From: Planctomycetota bacterium | Lineage (GTDB): Bacteria; Planctomycetota; Phycisphaerae; UBA1845; UTPLA1 | Assembly: GCA_016712275.1 (NCBI GenBank) | Contig: JADJRI010000001.1 | Coordinates: 186,001 to 250,000, forward strand | Length of the DNA stretch: 64,000 nucleotides | Direction: 5' to 3' | In this document: in pieces, positions 1 to 9,863 of the stretch | How positions within the stretch are numbered: position 1 is the first letter of the stretch | Layout of the letters: every line of letters begins with the position of its first letter | Notes under the pieces: generated by a model | Database searches by the model: none | Told to the model about the DNA's origin: nothing | The model's input: only the letters and a program-made list of their open reading frames with translations | Position numbers and translations under genes: made by a program

Positions 1-41
1 GGTCATGACGTCGATCGCACCCGGACTCGAGGTAGAACATC

Positions 42-998
42 GTGAATCACACCAGTCAATTCATCCGGCAACCCATTCTCCAATCCGCATCACGACTCTT
101 TGGGTCAGTCTTTTGCGCCGCACTGGTTGTCGGCTGCTCGCAGAATGAAACGTCGCCGAAATATCAGGTCGTCGATGAGGCCCGCGTGATCTCCGTGACG
201 GCTGCTGACTTTGGTGTCGATTCGTCGGTATTCGATCAGGTCGGCAAGCACGCCCTCATGTCTGAGCCAACGCAGGGCCAGTTCCCATCCGGCATGTGCG
301 TAACCCAAATTGAGGCATTCGAAAACGATTCAGGCCAGCGAAAGCTCAGAATTGTGTTGATGCCGTCGCAGCACGCCATCTATTGGAATCATCTGTTTGA
401 TGAGCTTCCATCGGTTCTGCGAGGCGGTCTTTCTGGGCAAGCCGGGGCTGGATCCACGGGGCTGCCAGCGTGATGACATTCTGAACGTCGCATTGGGCGC
501 GGATTGCGAGTTATGCCTGATCTATGCACGGGTCGAGGAAACCGACGCGGACGCCGAGTACGCGGGCATTCTCTGGAACACGAGAACCAGGACAGCCATG
601 GCCACCGTTCGCACCCCGGTGATTCTGCCGATTCAGGTGGCCGCGGAGCTGAAGGAAGATCCGAATTGCGATCGTGCCATCGCCGAGGCCGATTTTCGAT
701 CGGAGCAGGACTTCCGTCGCATGGTGAGGGATCTCATGTGGGACATCGCAAGCCACGATGTCGCGTATGCGGGCAAGGACACAAATCCATGGAAAAATTA
801 TGTGCCGCCCATGCCGCCAATGTATGATCGGTACCGATTCCCCAATTCGAAAAACCGGTGCCATACAACTCGCCCGGCGTCGAACGGCGGAAGGAAACGC
901 GCAAGACATCGACCGATGATGAAGCCGTGCCGACAACGACTGACGACGCCTTGAATGAAACAACCGTGGCCGAAGGCGAGCACGATTCAGAACCGTAA
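42..998 (+). CDS. Putative lipoprotein, frameshifted twice
   Basis: I do not recognise the family. The N-terminus carries a basic stretch, a hydrophobic core and a lipobox ending VVGC (Cys about residue 32), so the protein is probably an exported lipoprotein. The first frame is open from 42 to 473. From about 420 the protein-like reading continues in another frame (EAVFLGKPGLDPRGC, then DDILNVALGADCELCLIYAR), up to about 838. There a second one-base change restores a plausible hydrophilic end (PIPQFEKPVPYNSPG to EGEHDSEP) with a stop at 996-998. Seen as one gene it would be about 318 residues. Two breaks in one gene fit the indel pattern of the window better than a true pseudogene, but decay cannot be excluded. 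It converges with the CapK-type gene on the minus strand. Confidence 0.5.
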
Positions 999-1062
999 GT
1001 TCTTCCTTCAAGCGCGTCGACCACGCAACCCTGCCCGCGAGAGACTTGCGTAAAACGACCAG

Positions 1063-2385
1063 TCATCCAGCACGGCTGACAATGCAGCGGTGCTTTCCCG
1101 ACGCCGTATGCGGAATCTCGGCGACCTGTTGCAATGAGATTCGGGCATTTCCACCGATTCGACGTTGAAGCCCCGACACCACCGATTGCCGCATCGCCTG
1201 ATCGAACGACTCATCGGCGACAACCGACACCGTCAGATCCAGATTCTCACTCTGCTCGATGCAAAACCGTCGAATCCCGCGAGCCTCGCGCAAAACGTAT
1301 ATCAAAGATAACGCGTGTGCCCACCCGCCATCCGCAGTTCGCAGCATGTCGGTCTTTCGACCCTCGATGCACTCAATCGATTCCAGCCCACGGCCACATG
1401 GACACGGCACGGCTGACATGCGGGCCCAGTCTCCCGTTCGATAGCGAATGAACGGCATTCCATACGCATCGAGGTGCGTAACGGTCACTTCACCCGATTC
1501 GCCGATCGATACGGGCTGCTGGCGCGAATCGAGAAGCTCCACGATGAGGCTCTCCATGGTGACGTGATAGCGCCCCTCCATGCACTGGTGGGCGATAAAG
1601 CCTGCCTCGCGCGAGCCATACCCATCGGCAACGGGAACCTGCAAATGTTCCTCGATGATTCTCCGATCTTGTGGTGTGAACAATTCACCCGTTACAAAGG
1701 CCGCTCTCAAGGAACGGGTCATCATTCGCCGGCCGTTTTGCTCGGCAAAAAGCAACAGCCTTGCCAGGCTGCTGGGGTAGCCAAAGACGTGAACCGGATC
1801 GAACCGCTCCCAGTGATCCAAATACACCGACATGCGTCTGGGTGTCATCTCAAACGCATTCAATAGCGTTTGATTGGTAAGCCGATCGCGAATCGCTTTG
1901 ACGCGTCAACCGGAGCGCCCCAGAGATACAATTCCCGCTCGCCGACTTCGATTCCAAACCACTTGCGAGACCGGGCCCGGGCACCCTGATCCGCAGCCTG
2001 GCGGGCACGGTCGATCTTGAACACCAGCGGGTCGCCAGACGAACCGCCGGTGGTGTAGCGGTACATCGGGCGTTGCAGAGGATTCCACCAAACGGTCCAT
2101 ATTTAAGCGGATATCATCTTTTGTCAGGGTCGCAAGGCGCTGCAAGTCACTGAGCGCCATGGCGTCGATGGAAATTCCGGCGGACCGGATCGACTCGCGG
2201 TAAAATGGACAATTCACCACAGCATGACGAAACAACTTTCGCAGTTTGCTTACCTGAAATGCCCGCAAGCGGTCGATTCCCCACCACTGCGAATCCTCCA
2301 GATCGCGCGCATAGGCCGTTGTTGGGCGGCCGAGCAATCGCTCATGCGCGGGTATCAGGATTTTTCTCACGATCAGGGAATTCAA
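1063..2385 (-). CDS. CapK/phenylacetate-CoA ligase-like adenylate-forming enzyme, frameshifted twice
   Basis: This belongs to the AMP-binding family of phenylacetate-CoA ligase and CapK, whose CapK members are found in capsule or exopolysaccharide clusters. Three consecutive frames together give about 440 residues, the usual CapK length. The N-terminal part (2385 to about 2085) contains CPFYRESIRSAGI. The middle (about 2085 to 1880) has the phosphate-binding loop TTGGSSGDPL. The C-terminal part (about 1880 to 1063) has LLNAFEMTP, the adenylate motif GYGSREAGF and YRTGDWARM. The breaks lie near 2085 and 1882. All diagnostic motifs survive on either side of them, so sequence indels are more likely than decay. 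It starts 16 bases after the asparagine synthase gene ends on the same strand, so the two are probably co-transcribed and act in surface polysaccharide modification (inference). Confidence 0.72.
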
Positions 2386-2401
2386 TCTGAACTCACCATC
2401 T

Positions 2402-4330
2402 TCAAGCCATGCTTGTTGCCATGGAACGGTCGTTCGCCTTCTGCTTGAACGTCAAATGCCGCCGGGCCCAGGCGTCCAACATAAGCAACTTCCAAACCAG
2501 GTTGCCGTTTTGTGCCTGACCCGACAGATGTTCGCTGCACACGCGCCGAATCGTGCCGGGTGCGAGCCAACGGGCGATGGGGCTGTTCGATTCCAGCAGC
2601 GATTCTTCAATCCGCTTGCGCAAAACGCCGCGCGTCCAGCGATCCATCGGAACATCGAAGCCGGCCTTTTTCCGCGCCGCCAAATCTCCGCTCAATTCTC
2701 GTTGAACCGCCCGTCGCAAAGGGAGCTTTCCCTGTCCGCCGCGAATGCGGTGCCGCGGCGGAATCCGCCAGGCAAACTCCACAAAGCGATAATCCAGCAT
2801 GGGGGAACGGACTTCGAGACCCTGCGCCATGCTGGCCCGATCGACCTTGGTCAGGATGCCATCCGCCAAACCGAGCTTGATGTCAACATATTGACACTTT
2901 GAAAGATGATCGCCCGCATCGCAACGGCGATAGTGCCGCCGGATGCCATCCAGCGGGTCATATCCCGAAACTTCATCGCAGGCTTCAGCATGCAGAAGCT
3001 GCTTCGCGAGTATCGGGCTGAGTCCCGCGATCGACAGGCCGTGCGCCGTCGCGCCATCGACCGCAAGATTCCGGAACGTCGACCGCGCCCGAAGCGGTCG
3101 CGGCAGCCAGGAAGCCGAGGGACACACGGCCGCCAGCGAGCCGAACAATCCCGAGCGAATGGCAGTCGGCGTCCACCGCCGCACGCGTTGTTCCGCCAGA
3201 TCAAATCGATAACGCCGATAGCCGGCCAGGATTTCGTCACCGCCGTCACCGGACAGCGCCACCGTCACATGGCGTTTGGCATGCAGACAAAGATGAAACA
3301 TCGGAATCGCCGATGGATCGCCAAAGGGTTCGTCGAAATGCCACGCAAGCGTATTGAGAATCTCCGTCGCCCCGCCGCGAACAAGATGTTCATGGTGTTC
3401 GGTCTGAAACTGACGCGCCGTCGCGCCGGCGGCATCCCGTTCATCGAAGCCGGCCTCCTCGAAGCCGCTGGTCACGGTGACAACACGGCCGCGCGTCAGG
3501 CCCGCCATGGCCCCAACCACAGCGCCCGAATCGAGGCCGCCGCTCAAGAGCGCCCCGATCGGGACATCCGACACAAGCCGTTCTCGGGTGGACCGTCTCA
3601 ACTCCCGCCAAAGCTCCGTCGCAATCTCGTCCGCATCGCCGGAGAGCGGCTCGCGCGCGTGCAAATCCCAATAGGTCTCGACCGTAGCGCGCGCCTCTTC
3701 AAGAATGAGCATCGTGCCGGGAGCAAGCTTGCGAATGCCGCTGAAAATCGTGCGAGGCGAAGGAACGAAATCAAGCGTCAGAAAATCAAGCAGCGACGCG
3801 ACATCAACACGTCTTTCCAATTCCGGCAGAACAAGAAGTGATTTCAACTCCGAAGCGAAGGCCAGCTTTTCACCGACCACCGCATAGTAAACGGGCTTCA
3901 CACCGAGTCGATCCCGCGCCAGAATCAGCTTTCGACGCCGCGAATCCCAGATGGCGAAAGCGAAGAAGCCGCTGACATGCTCGACGCAGCGTTCGCCGTA
4001 ATCTTCGTACAGGTGAACAAGGCATTCGCAGTCACCGGTCGTTCGAAAACTGTGCCCGCGGTGAATGAGCGATTCCCGCAATTCCTGAAAGTTGTAAAAC
4101 TCCCCGTTGACGACCGCCCAGATTGAGCCATCCTCGTTGGACAATGGCTGGCGCCCGGTTTCGAGATCAATGATGGATAGCCGCCTGTGACCGAGCATGG
4201 CGCAGGATTCAATGTGAAATCCCACATCATCCGGGCCACGATGGCGCAATTGCTGGGTCATTTCACGCAGTACCGCGTGATACGAGGGATCCAACGGTTC
4301 TCTCGATGCAATGCCCGTTATTCCGCACAT
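2402..4330 (-). CDS. asnB: Asparagine synthase (glutamine-hydrolysing), polysaccharide-cluster type
   Basis: This is a two-domain class II glutamine amidotransferase plus ATP-pyrophosphatase, which transfers ammonia from glutamine to a carboxylate activated by ATP. The 642-residue frame begins MCGITGIAS, so Cys2 becomes the N-terminal nucleophile; HRRLSIIDL and VVNGEFYNF of the glutaminase domain follow. The synthetase domain has the PPi loop LLSGGLDSG (about residue 265) and SGDGGDEILAGY. The length matches the AsnB-like proteins of exopolysaccharide and exosortase clusters better than plain biosynthetic AsnB (about 550). Together with the adjacent CapK-type gene this favours a role in modifying a surface polymer, but ordinary asparagine synthesis is possible. 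It is divergent from tatA. Confidence 0.88.
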   Translation of the reverse strand: MCGITGIASREPLDPSYHAVLREMTQQLRHRGPDDVGFHIESCAMLGHRRLSIIDLETGRQPLSNEDGSIWAVVNGEFYNFQELRESLIHRGHSFRTTGDCECLVHLYEDYGERCVEHVSGFFAFAIWDSRRRKLILARDRLGVKPVYYAVVGEKLAFASELKSLLVLPELERRVDVASLLDFLTLDFVPSPRTIFSGIRKLAPGTMLILEEARATVETYWDLHAREPLSGDADEIATELWRELRRSTRERLVSDVPIGALLSGGLDSGAVVGAMAGLTRGRVVTVTSGFEEAGFDERDAAGATARQFQTEHHEHLVRGGATEILNTLAWHFDEPFGDPSAIPMFHLCLHAKRHVTVALSGDGGDEILAGYRRYRFDLAEQRVRRWTPTAIRSGLFGSLAAVCPSASWLPRPLRARSTFRNLAVDGATAHGLSIAGLSPILAKQLLHAEACDEVSGYDPLDGIRRHYRRCDAGDHLSKCQYVDIKLGLADGILTKVDRASMAQGLEVRSPMLDYRFVEFAWRIPPRHRIRGGQGKLPLRRAVQRELSGDLAARKKAGFDVPMDRWTRGVLRKRIEESLLESNSPIARWLAPGTIRRVCSEHLSGQAQNGNLVWKLLMLDAWARRHLTFKQKANDRSMATSMA

Positions 4331-4508
4331 GCATTAGTTATCGACCGGTCCGGGGCCCCCGCAATGACTGGCCGGCCTAATAGTCGCGCGTGAATCCCCG
4401 ATGCAGACACCATCAAGTCAGGCAAATCGGCGAAAAATGCGCGATCGTCAACCGTGGGTCCAAATCCATAACCCCTGTCTCGCGATGGACTAGCATCCAA
4501 CGATGGTA

Positions 4509-4537
4509 AGGCGGGGGTTTGAAAGGTACGATATAAT
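4509..4537 (+). promoter_or_regulatory. Candidate promoter -10 element for tatA
   Basis: A TATAAT hexamer lies at 4532-4537, 35 bases before the tatA start, in the 241-base divergent region between the asparagine synthase gene and tatA. I see no convincing -35 box 16-18 bases upstream (the stretch there is G-rich), so this is a weak call. A GGGAG ribosome binding site sits just before the ATG. Confidence 0.25.
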
Positions 4538-4571
4538 CCATTAACGCACGACGTTACTCCGGGAGATAGCC

Positions 4572-4862
4572 ATGCAACATCAAACACTCGCGTTCCTCAA
4601 TCAAATCGGCGTTCCGGAGATGATCGTCATCGGCATCATTGCTCTTTTGATATTCGGACGCCGACTGCCGGAAGTCGGCCGATCGTTGGGGAAGAGCTTT
4701 GTCGAATTCAAAAAGGGTTTGAAGGACACGGACCCGTCCGACGACATCAAGCAAATCCACACCGACGCCCGTCGCAGCATTTCAAATACAGGATCGGAAG
4801 AACAACCCTCGAAATACAAAGAGACCCAGAAATCGCCGGCCGATTCCGAAACGGCGCGTTAA
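4572..4862 (+). CDS. tatA: Sec-independent translocase subunit TatA/TatE
   Basis: TatA forms the variable-diameter pore of the twin-arginine pathway, which exports folded proteins, often cofactor-bearing ones. The 96-residue protein has the family layout. A short N-terminus carries GVPEMIVIG, followed by one membrane helix (about residues 15-32, IVIGIIALLIFG), the FGRRLPEVGRSLGKS hinge with the conserved FG, an amphipathic helix (KSFVEFKKGLKD) and a polar, disordered tail. The ATG follows CGGGAGATAGCC, a good ribosome binding site. It stands alone between divergent asnB and the convergent TetR gene; no tatB or tatC is nearby. TatA rather than TatB is favoured by the short length. Confidence 0.93.
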   Translation: MQHQTLAFLNQIGVPEMIVIGIIALLIFGRRLPEVGRSLGKSFVEFKKGLKDTDPSDDIKQIHTDARRSISNTGSEEQPSKYKETQKSPADSETAR

Positions 4863-4923
4863 TTAGTTCCACGATATTTATCGCAAAATTCGCACGTCCA
4901 GTCATTGATGCGCACAAGTAGGC

Positions 4924-5598
4924 TCAGGGCGTCGAATTGTCGCCGGCGAGCAGTTCAATCAACAGGCCGATCGTTTGCTCGACGTTGGCGGGCGATGCGT
5001 GGCCCGGGATGTCCAGCGGCTTGACGAAGGCGAATCCGATCGCCGCATGAATCAACTGCCATGCGAGACCGACCGGCGACACATCGCGGCGCACGAGCTT
5101 CGTCCGCTGCGCCTTTTTCAACACATGTGTCAAAAAGACGGCATATTGTTCATAGTGTTCCCTAAGAGCGGCCTGAATTCTCGGGTCGTTGATTTCGGCT
5201 TGTGCCATGAATATGACACGATACAACTGCCTTGTGCGGGGATCCGTCGTGGCGGGATTGAGCCTGAACAGCACCCGCAATTGATCCATCGGCGATTTGA
5301 GCGGCGCAATCGCATGCCGCCAGCTTCGCATCACTTCCCGGCCGACCTGTTCGATCAGCATCACAAACAGCTCCTGTTTGTTCTTGAAATGCTGATACAG
5401 CACGGGTTCCGAAACATGCGCGGCCTTGGCCAGCATGGCCGTTGTGGCGCCTTTGTAGCCATACTCCGCGAAGCATTGAATGGCGGCCTCAAGCAGTTGC
5501 TCGCGCCGGTCGTCAGCTTTCATGCGCGGCGAACGCGATTTCCGCGCGGCGCGGGTTCGGTCGCCGTCAGCCGGTTGTGTTTTCGATCGTTCCGACAA
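4924..5598 (-). CDS. TetR/AcrR family transcriptional regulator
   Basis: This is a 224-residue regulator. A basic 25-residue leader is followed by the TetR helix-turn-helix (about residues 30-75: RREQLLEAAIQCFAEYGY, ATTAMLAKAAHVSEPVLYQHF, KNKQELF). The C-terminal part is the helical ligand-binding and dimerisation domain (HAIAPLKSPMDQLRVLF, QAEINDPRIQAAL). TetR proteins normally repress a neighbouring efflux or metabolic gene and release DNA on ligand binding. No transporter is adjacent here: upstream on the same strand lies a lipoprotein hydrolase, and downstream is convergent tatA. The target and ligand cannot be inferred from sequence. Confidence 0.9.
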   Translation of the reverse strand: MSERSKTQPADGDRTRAARKSRSPRMKADDRREQLLEAAIQCFAEYGYKGATTAMLAKAAHVSEPVLYQHFKNKQELFVMLIEQVGREVMRSWRHAIAPLKSPMDQLRVLFRLNPATTDPRTRQLYRVIFMAQAEINDPRIQAALREHYEQYAVFLTHVLKKAQRTKLVRRDVSPVGLAWQLIHAAIGFAFVKPLDIPGHASPANVEQTIGLLIELLAGDNSTP

Positions 5599-5857
5599 GA
5601 ATGTTGCCCGTCTCGGCAGAGCCGGCCTCAGCGTTGCAACGCGGGAGCCGATGCGCGCCGCCCGTCAATCACGACACGACTAATCGCCGTTCGCAAATCC
5701 ACCGCCATACTCAATGTCCTCAGTCCAGTCCGTTTCTTATCCGCGTCCGGTTGCTCTTTCTTACTTGGCGGCGGGACGATCGGTCGAACAGGCCTGGGCG
5801 TATCGCGCTCGAATCGTCGATCACGAAACTGGCCGAAAAGGCGCGCATCTTCGCCCA

Positions 5858-6547
5858 TCAAAGCCGGCGCGATGTATCGGCGTATGGACAGCCGGGACGT
5901 GCAATCAATATGGCCGCCGCGGTAATCTGAAAGCGTAAAAAACCCTCCAATCCGGCGATGCCCTCTTCGCTGTCGGAGCGATCGATCGTGCCCGTGTACC
6001 AGACCAGATTTTTCAAAACGCCGTCCGTCGGAGAAAATACGACATAGAGCTTGTCATGCACACGACGCAGGGCGCGCGTCAGGTCGTAACGACTCGAAAG
6101 GCTGCATCCGAGAAACACAACCAGATCGACACCCGCGCTCTCCGGTAGGTACTCCAGTGCAAATGATGCAATGCCGGTTCCCGCGGACAAGGCGACAATG
6201 TTGATTCTGGCGTCGGGATAGCGCCGTCGGTTCTGACGAATCAGTTCCGCCAGCTCCAATGCCTTCGTGCGATTGCGCCGAATGTTGAGTTGATCGCCCG
6301 CGTGCAGCCAGCTCTGCCAGTTAAATATGCGCACATCGCCGGAGTAGCCCCCGTCGCGCAAGCCGCCCGGAACATCAAACGATCCAATGTTGCCCATGGG
6401 GCCGGCGCCACCCACATAGTAGGTGATGCCCCGGCGCGGATTGCCGTGTGGTTGCCAACTGGTAATTTCGCCGAAGATCCGACCGGCACAACCCAGGTTG
6501 CCCGGCACAAGAATAAGAAACAAGATAACAAAGAGGAATCGCCGCAT
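5858..6547 (-). CDS. Lipoprotein with alpha/beta-hydrolase-like core
   Basis: I chose the internal ATG at 6547 because it gives a clean lipoprotein signal: MRRFLF, a hydrophobic stretch and the lipobox NLGC. The mature part contains YYVGGAGPMGN and a nucleophile-elbow-like INIVALSAGTGIAS (Ser of ALSAG), then VDLVVFLGCSLSSRYDL. This suggests a serine-hydrolase fold anchored in the envelope; its substrate is unknown. The frame ends at 5858, but another frame on the same strand stays open from about 5888 to 5628 with a Pro/Lys-rich tail that almost reaches the TetR gene. The true C-terminus may therefore be longer if there is an indel near 5885. The same-strand TetR gene lies 259 bases downstream. 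Confidence 0.6.
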   Translation of the reverse strand: MRRFLFVILFLILVPGNLGCAGRIFGEITSWQPHGNPRRGITYYVGGAGPMGNIGSFDVPGGLRDGGYSGDVRIFNWQSWLHAGDQLNIRRNRTKALELAELIRQNRRRYPDARINIVALSAGTGIASFALEYLPESAGVDLVVFLGCSLSSRYDLTRALRRVHDKLYVVFSPTDGVLKNLVWYTGTIDRSDSEEGIAGLEGFLRFQITAAAILIARPGCPYADTSRRL

Positions 6548-6675
6548 TTGATTGGAAACTCGATGACAACAGAGCCATCGTGCGAGGGCGCTCCTCGATA
6601 CGATCATGCTCGACGGGGATCGGTGGCGAGATCGGCCGCCCACGAGGGTGAGACCTGGCTCGCAAACTTTGGGTA

Positions 6676-8151
6676 TTATAGGTTTGCCGGCAGCGGTGTC
6701 GACGAACGAACCTGAATTCGCGGCGAACGCCCGCCGTTGCGAAATTCACGCCCGCAGATGGACGACTTTTTGACCTGTCGCTTGCCGGCCTGTTTTGCCG
6801 ACAGAAGCGCATGATCGGCGCACGCCAGAAGCTCCGCCGGGGCCTCGGCTTGATTGTGCAAAATGCTGGCAATGCCCGCGGTCAGTCCGGGCACCTCGCC
6901 GCCTGAAAACATGGTCTTCACCTGCTGGACAAAGAGCGTCAGCACCCGCTCGGCAAGTTTTGTCGCACCGTCCGCCGAAACGCCCGGCAGAATGAGAATG
7001 AACTCATCTCCGCCATACCGAACCGCGCAATCATCGGTTCTGACGCATTGGCGAAGCAACTGACCCAAAAAGCGAAGCACTTCATCTCCCGCGCCGTGGC
7101 CCTGCGTATCGTTGAGTCGCTTGAAATTGTCCAAATCGAACATGACAACGGACAAATCGCGTCGCGCGGTTCGTTGCGCCTCAAATATCTCGGGAAACTG
7201 CTCTTCAAGAAATCGGCGATTATTGACGCCGGTCAATGCGTCTTCCCATGCTTCCTTTCTTACGCGATGCAGATCCCGCGTGATCTGTTTGGTTTCACGT
7301 GCGACGGCCGAATCGACGCGGCGTTCGATGGTCTCCGCGCGCAGTTTCCATTGCCGACCGTCACTTCTCAATGAAGCAAGTTGTTCCGAAATCGTCGCCA
7401 GTTCATTTATCTTCGCGGAGTGCCTGCCTTGATTAGGTCCTTCACATTCAGCGGGTGCATCGGCCGCCTGCATGGTCAGATCGCGAAGCGGATTTACCAA
7501 TTGCCGCCGAAGCCTTGAATCAACAACAAATACGCCGCCAATGAGAATGCAGGCCATCGGCAAATGAAATTGCCAGAGGCTCGACGCATCCGCGACTTCG
7601 ATGAGATCCAATCGTGCAATCAGCCCCAAGGTCAAAGGTTCGGCCGCCCCGAACGCGGGCAACGGAGCAAATACCCGTGCAAATTGACCGTCGGCAAACA
7701 ATTCCGAATCTGTTGTATCCAAATGCTCGACAAAGGCGCCGCGACCGGACGGTTCATTGGTCGAAACGCCTGAGAGTTGCTCGGCAAAGGCCCGCGAAAT
7801 CTCTGCTTGCGCGAGCCGGCGGCCCTCTGGATCAAATACGCAAACAGCCAGAATCTGCCCCGGCTCCAATCCTCGCTCGCACATGGTCTGCAATTCGCGC
7901 GTTTCCGCAGTGGCAGCACGACCGAAAGCGCGCACCACCGATTTCGCCAGTTGCTCGGCCTCGCGCGCGAAGGCGGCGCGTCGCTCGGAATGACGGGTCC
8001 ATTCATGCGCCGCCATGGCCGCGCAAACCAGAACCAGCGCAAAAACGCTAATGGTGGATCGAAAGAGAAATTGAAGTGAGACTGGCCCCTTTAGCCCCAT
8101 ACAGAACCAACCCCCTGACTGCCTTGATCGAGCGCGCAAGACCCATCCCAT
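6676..8151 (-). CDS. Membrane-bound diguanylate cyclase (GGDEF)
   Basis: This enzyme makes cyclic di-GMP from two GTP. The protein of up to 491 residues has an N-terminal membrane helix (SVFALVLVCAAMAAHEW), an extracytoplasmic sensor of about 150 residues and a second membrane helix (MACILIGGVFVV). A HAMP-like linker and coiled segment follow, then a GGDEF domain with DALTGVNNRRFLEE, FDLDNFKRLND and the active site RYGGDEF near residue 390. An inhibitory I-site RxxD (RTDD) sits five residues before GGDEF, which suggests product feedback. An alternative start at 8100 (MGLKGPVSLQF) begins closer to the first helix and may be the real one. The SDR gene lies 205 bases upstream on the same strand. 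Confidence 0.92.
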   Translation of the reverse strand: MGWVLRARSRQSGGWFCMGLKGPVSLQFLFRSTISVFALVLVCAAMAAHEWTRHSERRAAFAREAEQLAKSVVRAFGRAATAETRELQTMCERGLEPGQILAVCVFDPEGRRLAQAEISRAFAEQLSGVSTNEPSGRGAFVEHLDTTDSELFADGQFARVFAPLPAFGAAEPLTLGLIARLDLIEVADASSLWQFHLPMACILIGGVFVVDSRLRRQLVNPLRDLTMQAADAPAECEGPNQGRHSAKINELATISEQLASLRSDGRQWKLRAETIERRVDSAVARETKQITRDLHRVRKEAWEDALTGVNNRRFLEEQFPEIFEAQRTARRDLSVVMFDLDNFKRLNDTQGHGAGDEVLRFLGQLLRQCVRTDDCAVRYGGDEFILILPGVSADGATKLAERVLTLFVQQVKTMFSGGEVPGLTAGIASILHNQAEAPAELLACADHALLSAKQAGKRQVKKSSICGREFRNGGRSPRIQVRSSTPLPANL

Positions 8152-8356
8152 GCGCTACAACCCGGTGCATCCTCCTACAGTTTGTGGAGCACCACGAGGG
8201 GTCGGCATAAGCCGATTCCCCGGCGTTTGGCATGCAAAGAATACGATTCAAATGCGATAACGGGGGTTCCATTATCGGTAATTGCGGACGATTGCGAAGT
8301 TGGGACAGGATTAGAGGACCACGGCAGTTCGCCAATAATCCGCGGTGCCGGTGCAC

Positions 8357-9055
8357 TCACTCGAAAGAAGACGCCGAGATGCGCTCACCGGACTGGCCGC
8401 TTGATTCGTCCGATACCAGCCACAAGAAGACTTTGGTCCAGTCATTGTTCGGTCCGACGGGCTTCAGGTCCGCATTCATCATGCCCACATCCACCGAATT
8501 AACCCGGACTCCGGTGCCCTTTAATTCCGTTGCAAGCAGCTTGGTGAGACCTTCAATCGCATGGTTGCCTACCAGGTAGGCTCCCCATTCAGGCTTGACA
8601 TTCGCGGTCAGCGATGTGGTCACATGGATGATTGAACCGCTATTCTGCCGCACCATCCAAGGCAGCGCTTCCCTGCAAATGAGATAAGCCCCGGTCACAT
8701 TGGTCGAAATGACATCGCGCCACGGGTCCGCCGGATAATCGATGATCTTCAGCTTCGGCCCCAGGATGGCGGCGACGTTGACAATGGCGTCGATCCGGCC
8801 GAATCGCTGCACGACACGGTGGATCATCCGGACGATGTTCTCCTCATAACGCACATCGCAGGGCACAATCATGGGCGATTCGCCGCGGTCCGCGAGCGAT
8901 TGCTCCAGTTGGGGCAGGTTGGCCATGCGCCGCACGCACAGGGCCAGTTTTGCCCCGGCATCCAGAAACGCATCGACGAGGATGCGCCCCATGGGGCCGG
9001 TGGAACCGGTCAGTAATACGACCTTCTCCCTGATGGAGGGGTATGGGTTGCCCAT
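8357..9055 (-). CDS. SDR-family protein lacking the catalytic lysine
   Basis: This is a short-chain dehydrogenase/reductase of about 233 residues with a Rossmann fold. The start at 9055 is supported by an AGAGAGGAAATGCG ribosome binding site and places VVLLTGSTGPMG (TGxxxGxG cofactor motif) near the N-terminus. NVAAI replaces the usual NNAG, and HVTTS supplies the catalytic Ser. The YxxxK motif reads Y-L-V-G-N, so the Tyr is present but the Lys is Asn (codon at 8564-8566). The C-terminal WLVSDESSGQSGE is typical of the family. With the Lys missing it may be catalytically weak, or may bind nucleotide without redox activity (inference). The longer upstream frame to 9145 lacks a good ribosome binding site. 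Confidence 0.85.
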   Translation of the reverse strand: MGNPYPSIREKVVLLTGSTGPMGRILVDAFLDAGAKLALCVRRMANLPQLEQSLADRGESPMIVPCDVRYEENIVRMIHRVVQRFGRIDAIVNVAAILGPKLKIIDYPADPWRDVISTNVTGAYLICREALPWMVRQNSGSIIHVTTSLTANVKPEWGAYLVGNHAIEGLTKLLATELKGTGVRVNSVDVGMMNADLKPVGPNNDWTKVFLWLVSDESSGQSGERISASSFE

Positions 9056-9301
9056 CGCATTTCCTCTCTTCGCATCCAACGGGTTCCATGATATCGATGG
9101 GATCGGCGGCCGCACAATGGGACACGCTCCGAAAATCTCCCTCATTTGCCGCTGACGTCCTTGATTCGAGGAATAATTGGAAGATACTCGACTTTCACGA
9201 CCGCTGAAACAAGCACTTAAGGCACTTGCGGGGCACTCCGCAAGAAAATACGAGGCGATTCAGTTTGATAGCGTACTATCAAGATCGGAGCAAAATCCGC
9301 A

Positions 9302-9863
9302 ATGCGTTGCGTCAACATGATTGAAGTTGATCTGGCCGTTCTCGTCATTATCGATGTTCAGACCAAGATGCTCGCGGCGATCGGGAGCAATACGCCCGAC
9401 CAAATCGTGGAAAGGATCGGCAAACTGGTCCAGGCGGCGGAGCTCTTCGATATTCCAGTTCTCTTCACCGAGCAATATCCGGCGGGATTGGGCGAAACGG
9501 ATGCCCGATTGAAAGAATCGCTGCAAGGCCGGGGCGCGCCGATCATCAAGAATACCTGCAGTTGCTGGCGCGATGAGGTATTTCGTGGCGCACTGCAAAA
9601 AACAGGCCGGGAGCACGTCATCGTCGCAGGTCTGGAAACACACGTTTGCATTCAACAGACGGTATTGGATTTGATTCGCGTGGACTATGTGCCGTTTGTT
9701 CCCGTTGATGCCTGCAGTTCAAGATTCGCCGGTGACGCGAGCACCGCCGTCGAACGCATGCGCCGCGGGCGCGGAAATGACAACGGTCGAATCGCTCCTG
9801 TTCGAGCTGGTTGAGCGATGCGATCATCCGAAATTCAGGGATTTTCTCAGGATTGTGAAGTAA
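9302..9863 (+). CDS. Isochorismatase-family hydrolase (YcaC-like), one frameshift
   Basis: This is a cysteine hydrolase of the isochorismatase superfamily, a Rossmann-like fold with an Asp-Lys-Cys triad. Visible motifs are VLVIIDVQTKML (Asp), LFTEQYPAGLGETD, and AGLETHVCIQQT with the nucleophile Cys near residue 117. The first frame ends at 9814 with an unlikely Arg/Gly-rich tail. A one-base change near 9769, in a run of CG repeats, restores the family ending (GAEMTTVESLLFELVERC, then FRDFLRIVK) with a stop at 9861-9863. That gives about 187 residues, the normal length. The start may be the ATG at 9317. It converges with, and overlaps by 17 bases, the HD-GYP gene. The substrate is unknown. 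Confidence 0.8.

Noticed and set aside
4318..4587. An 89-codon minus-strand frame upstream of the asparagine synthase
   Set aside because: It overlaps the tatA promoter and start, and has no protein-like features or ribosome binding site.
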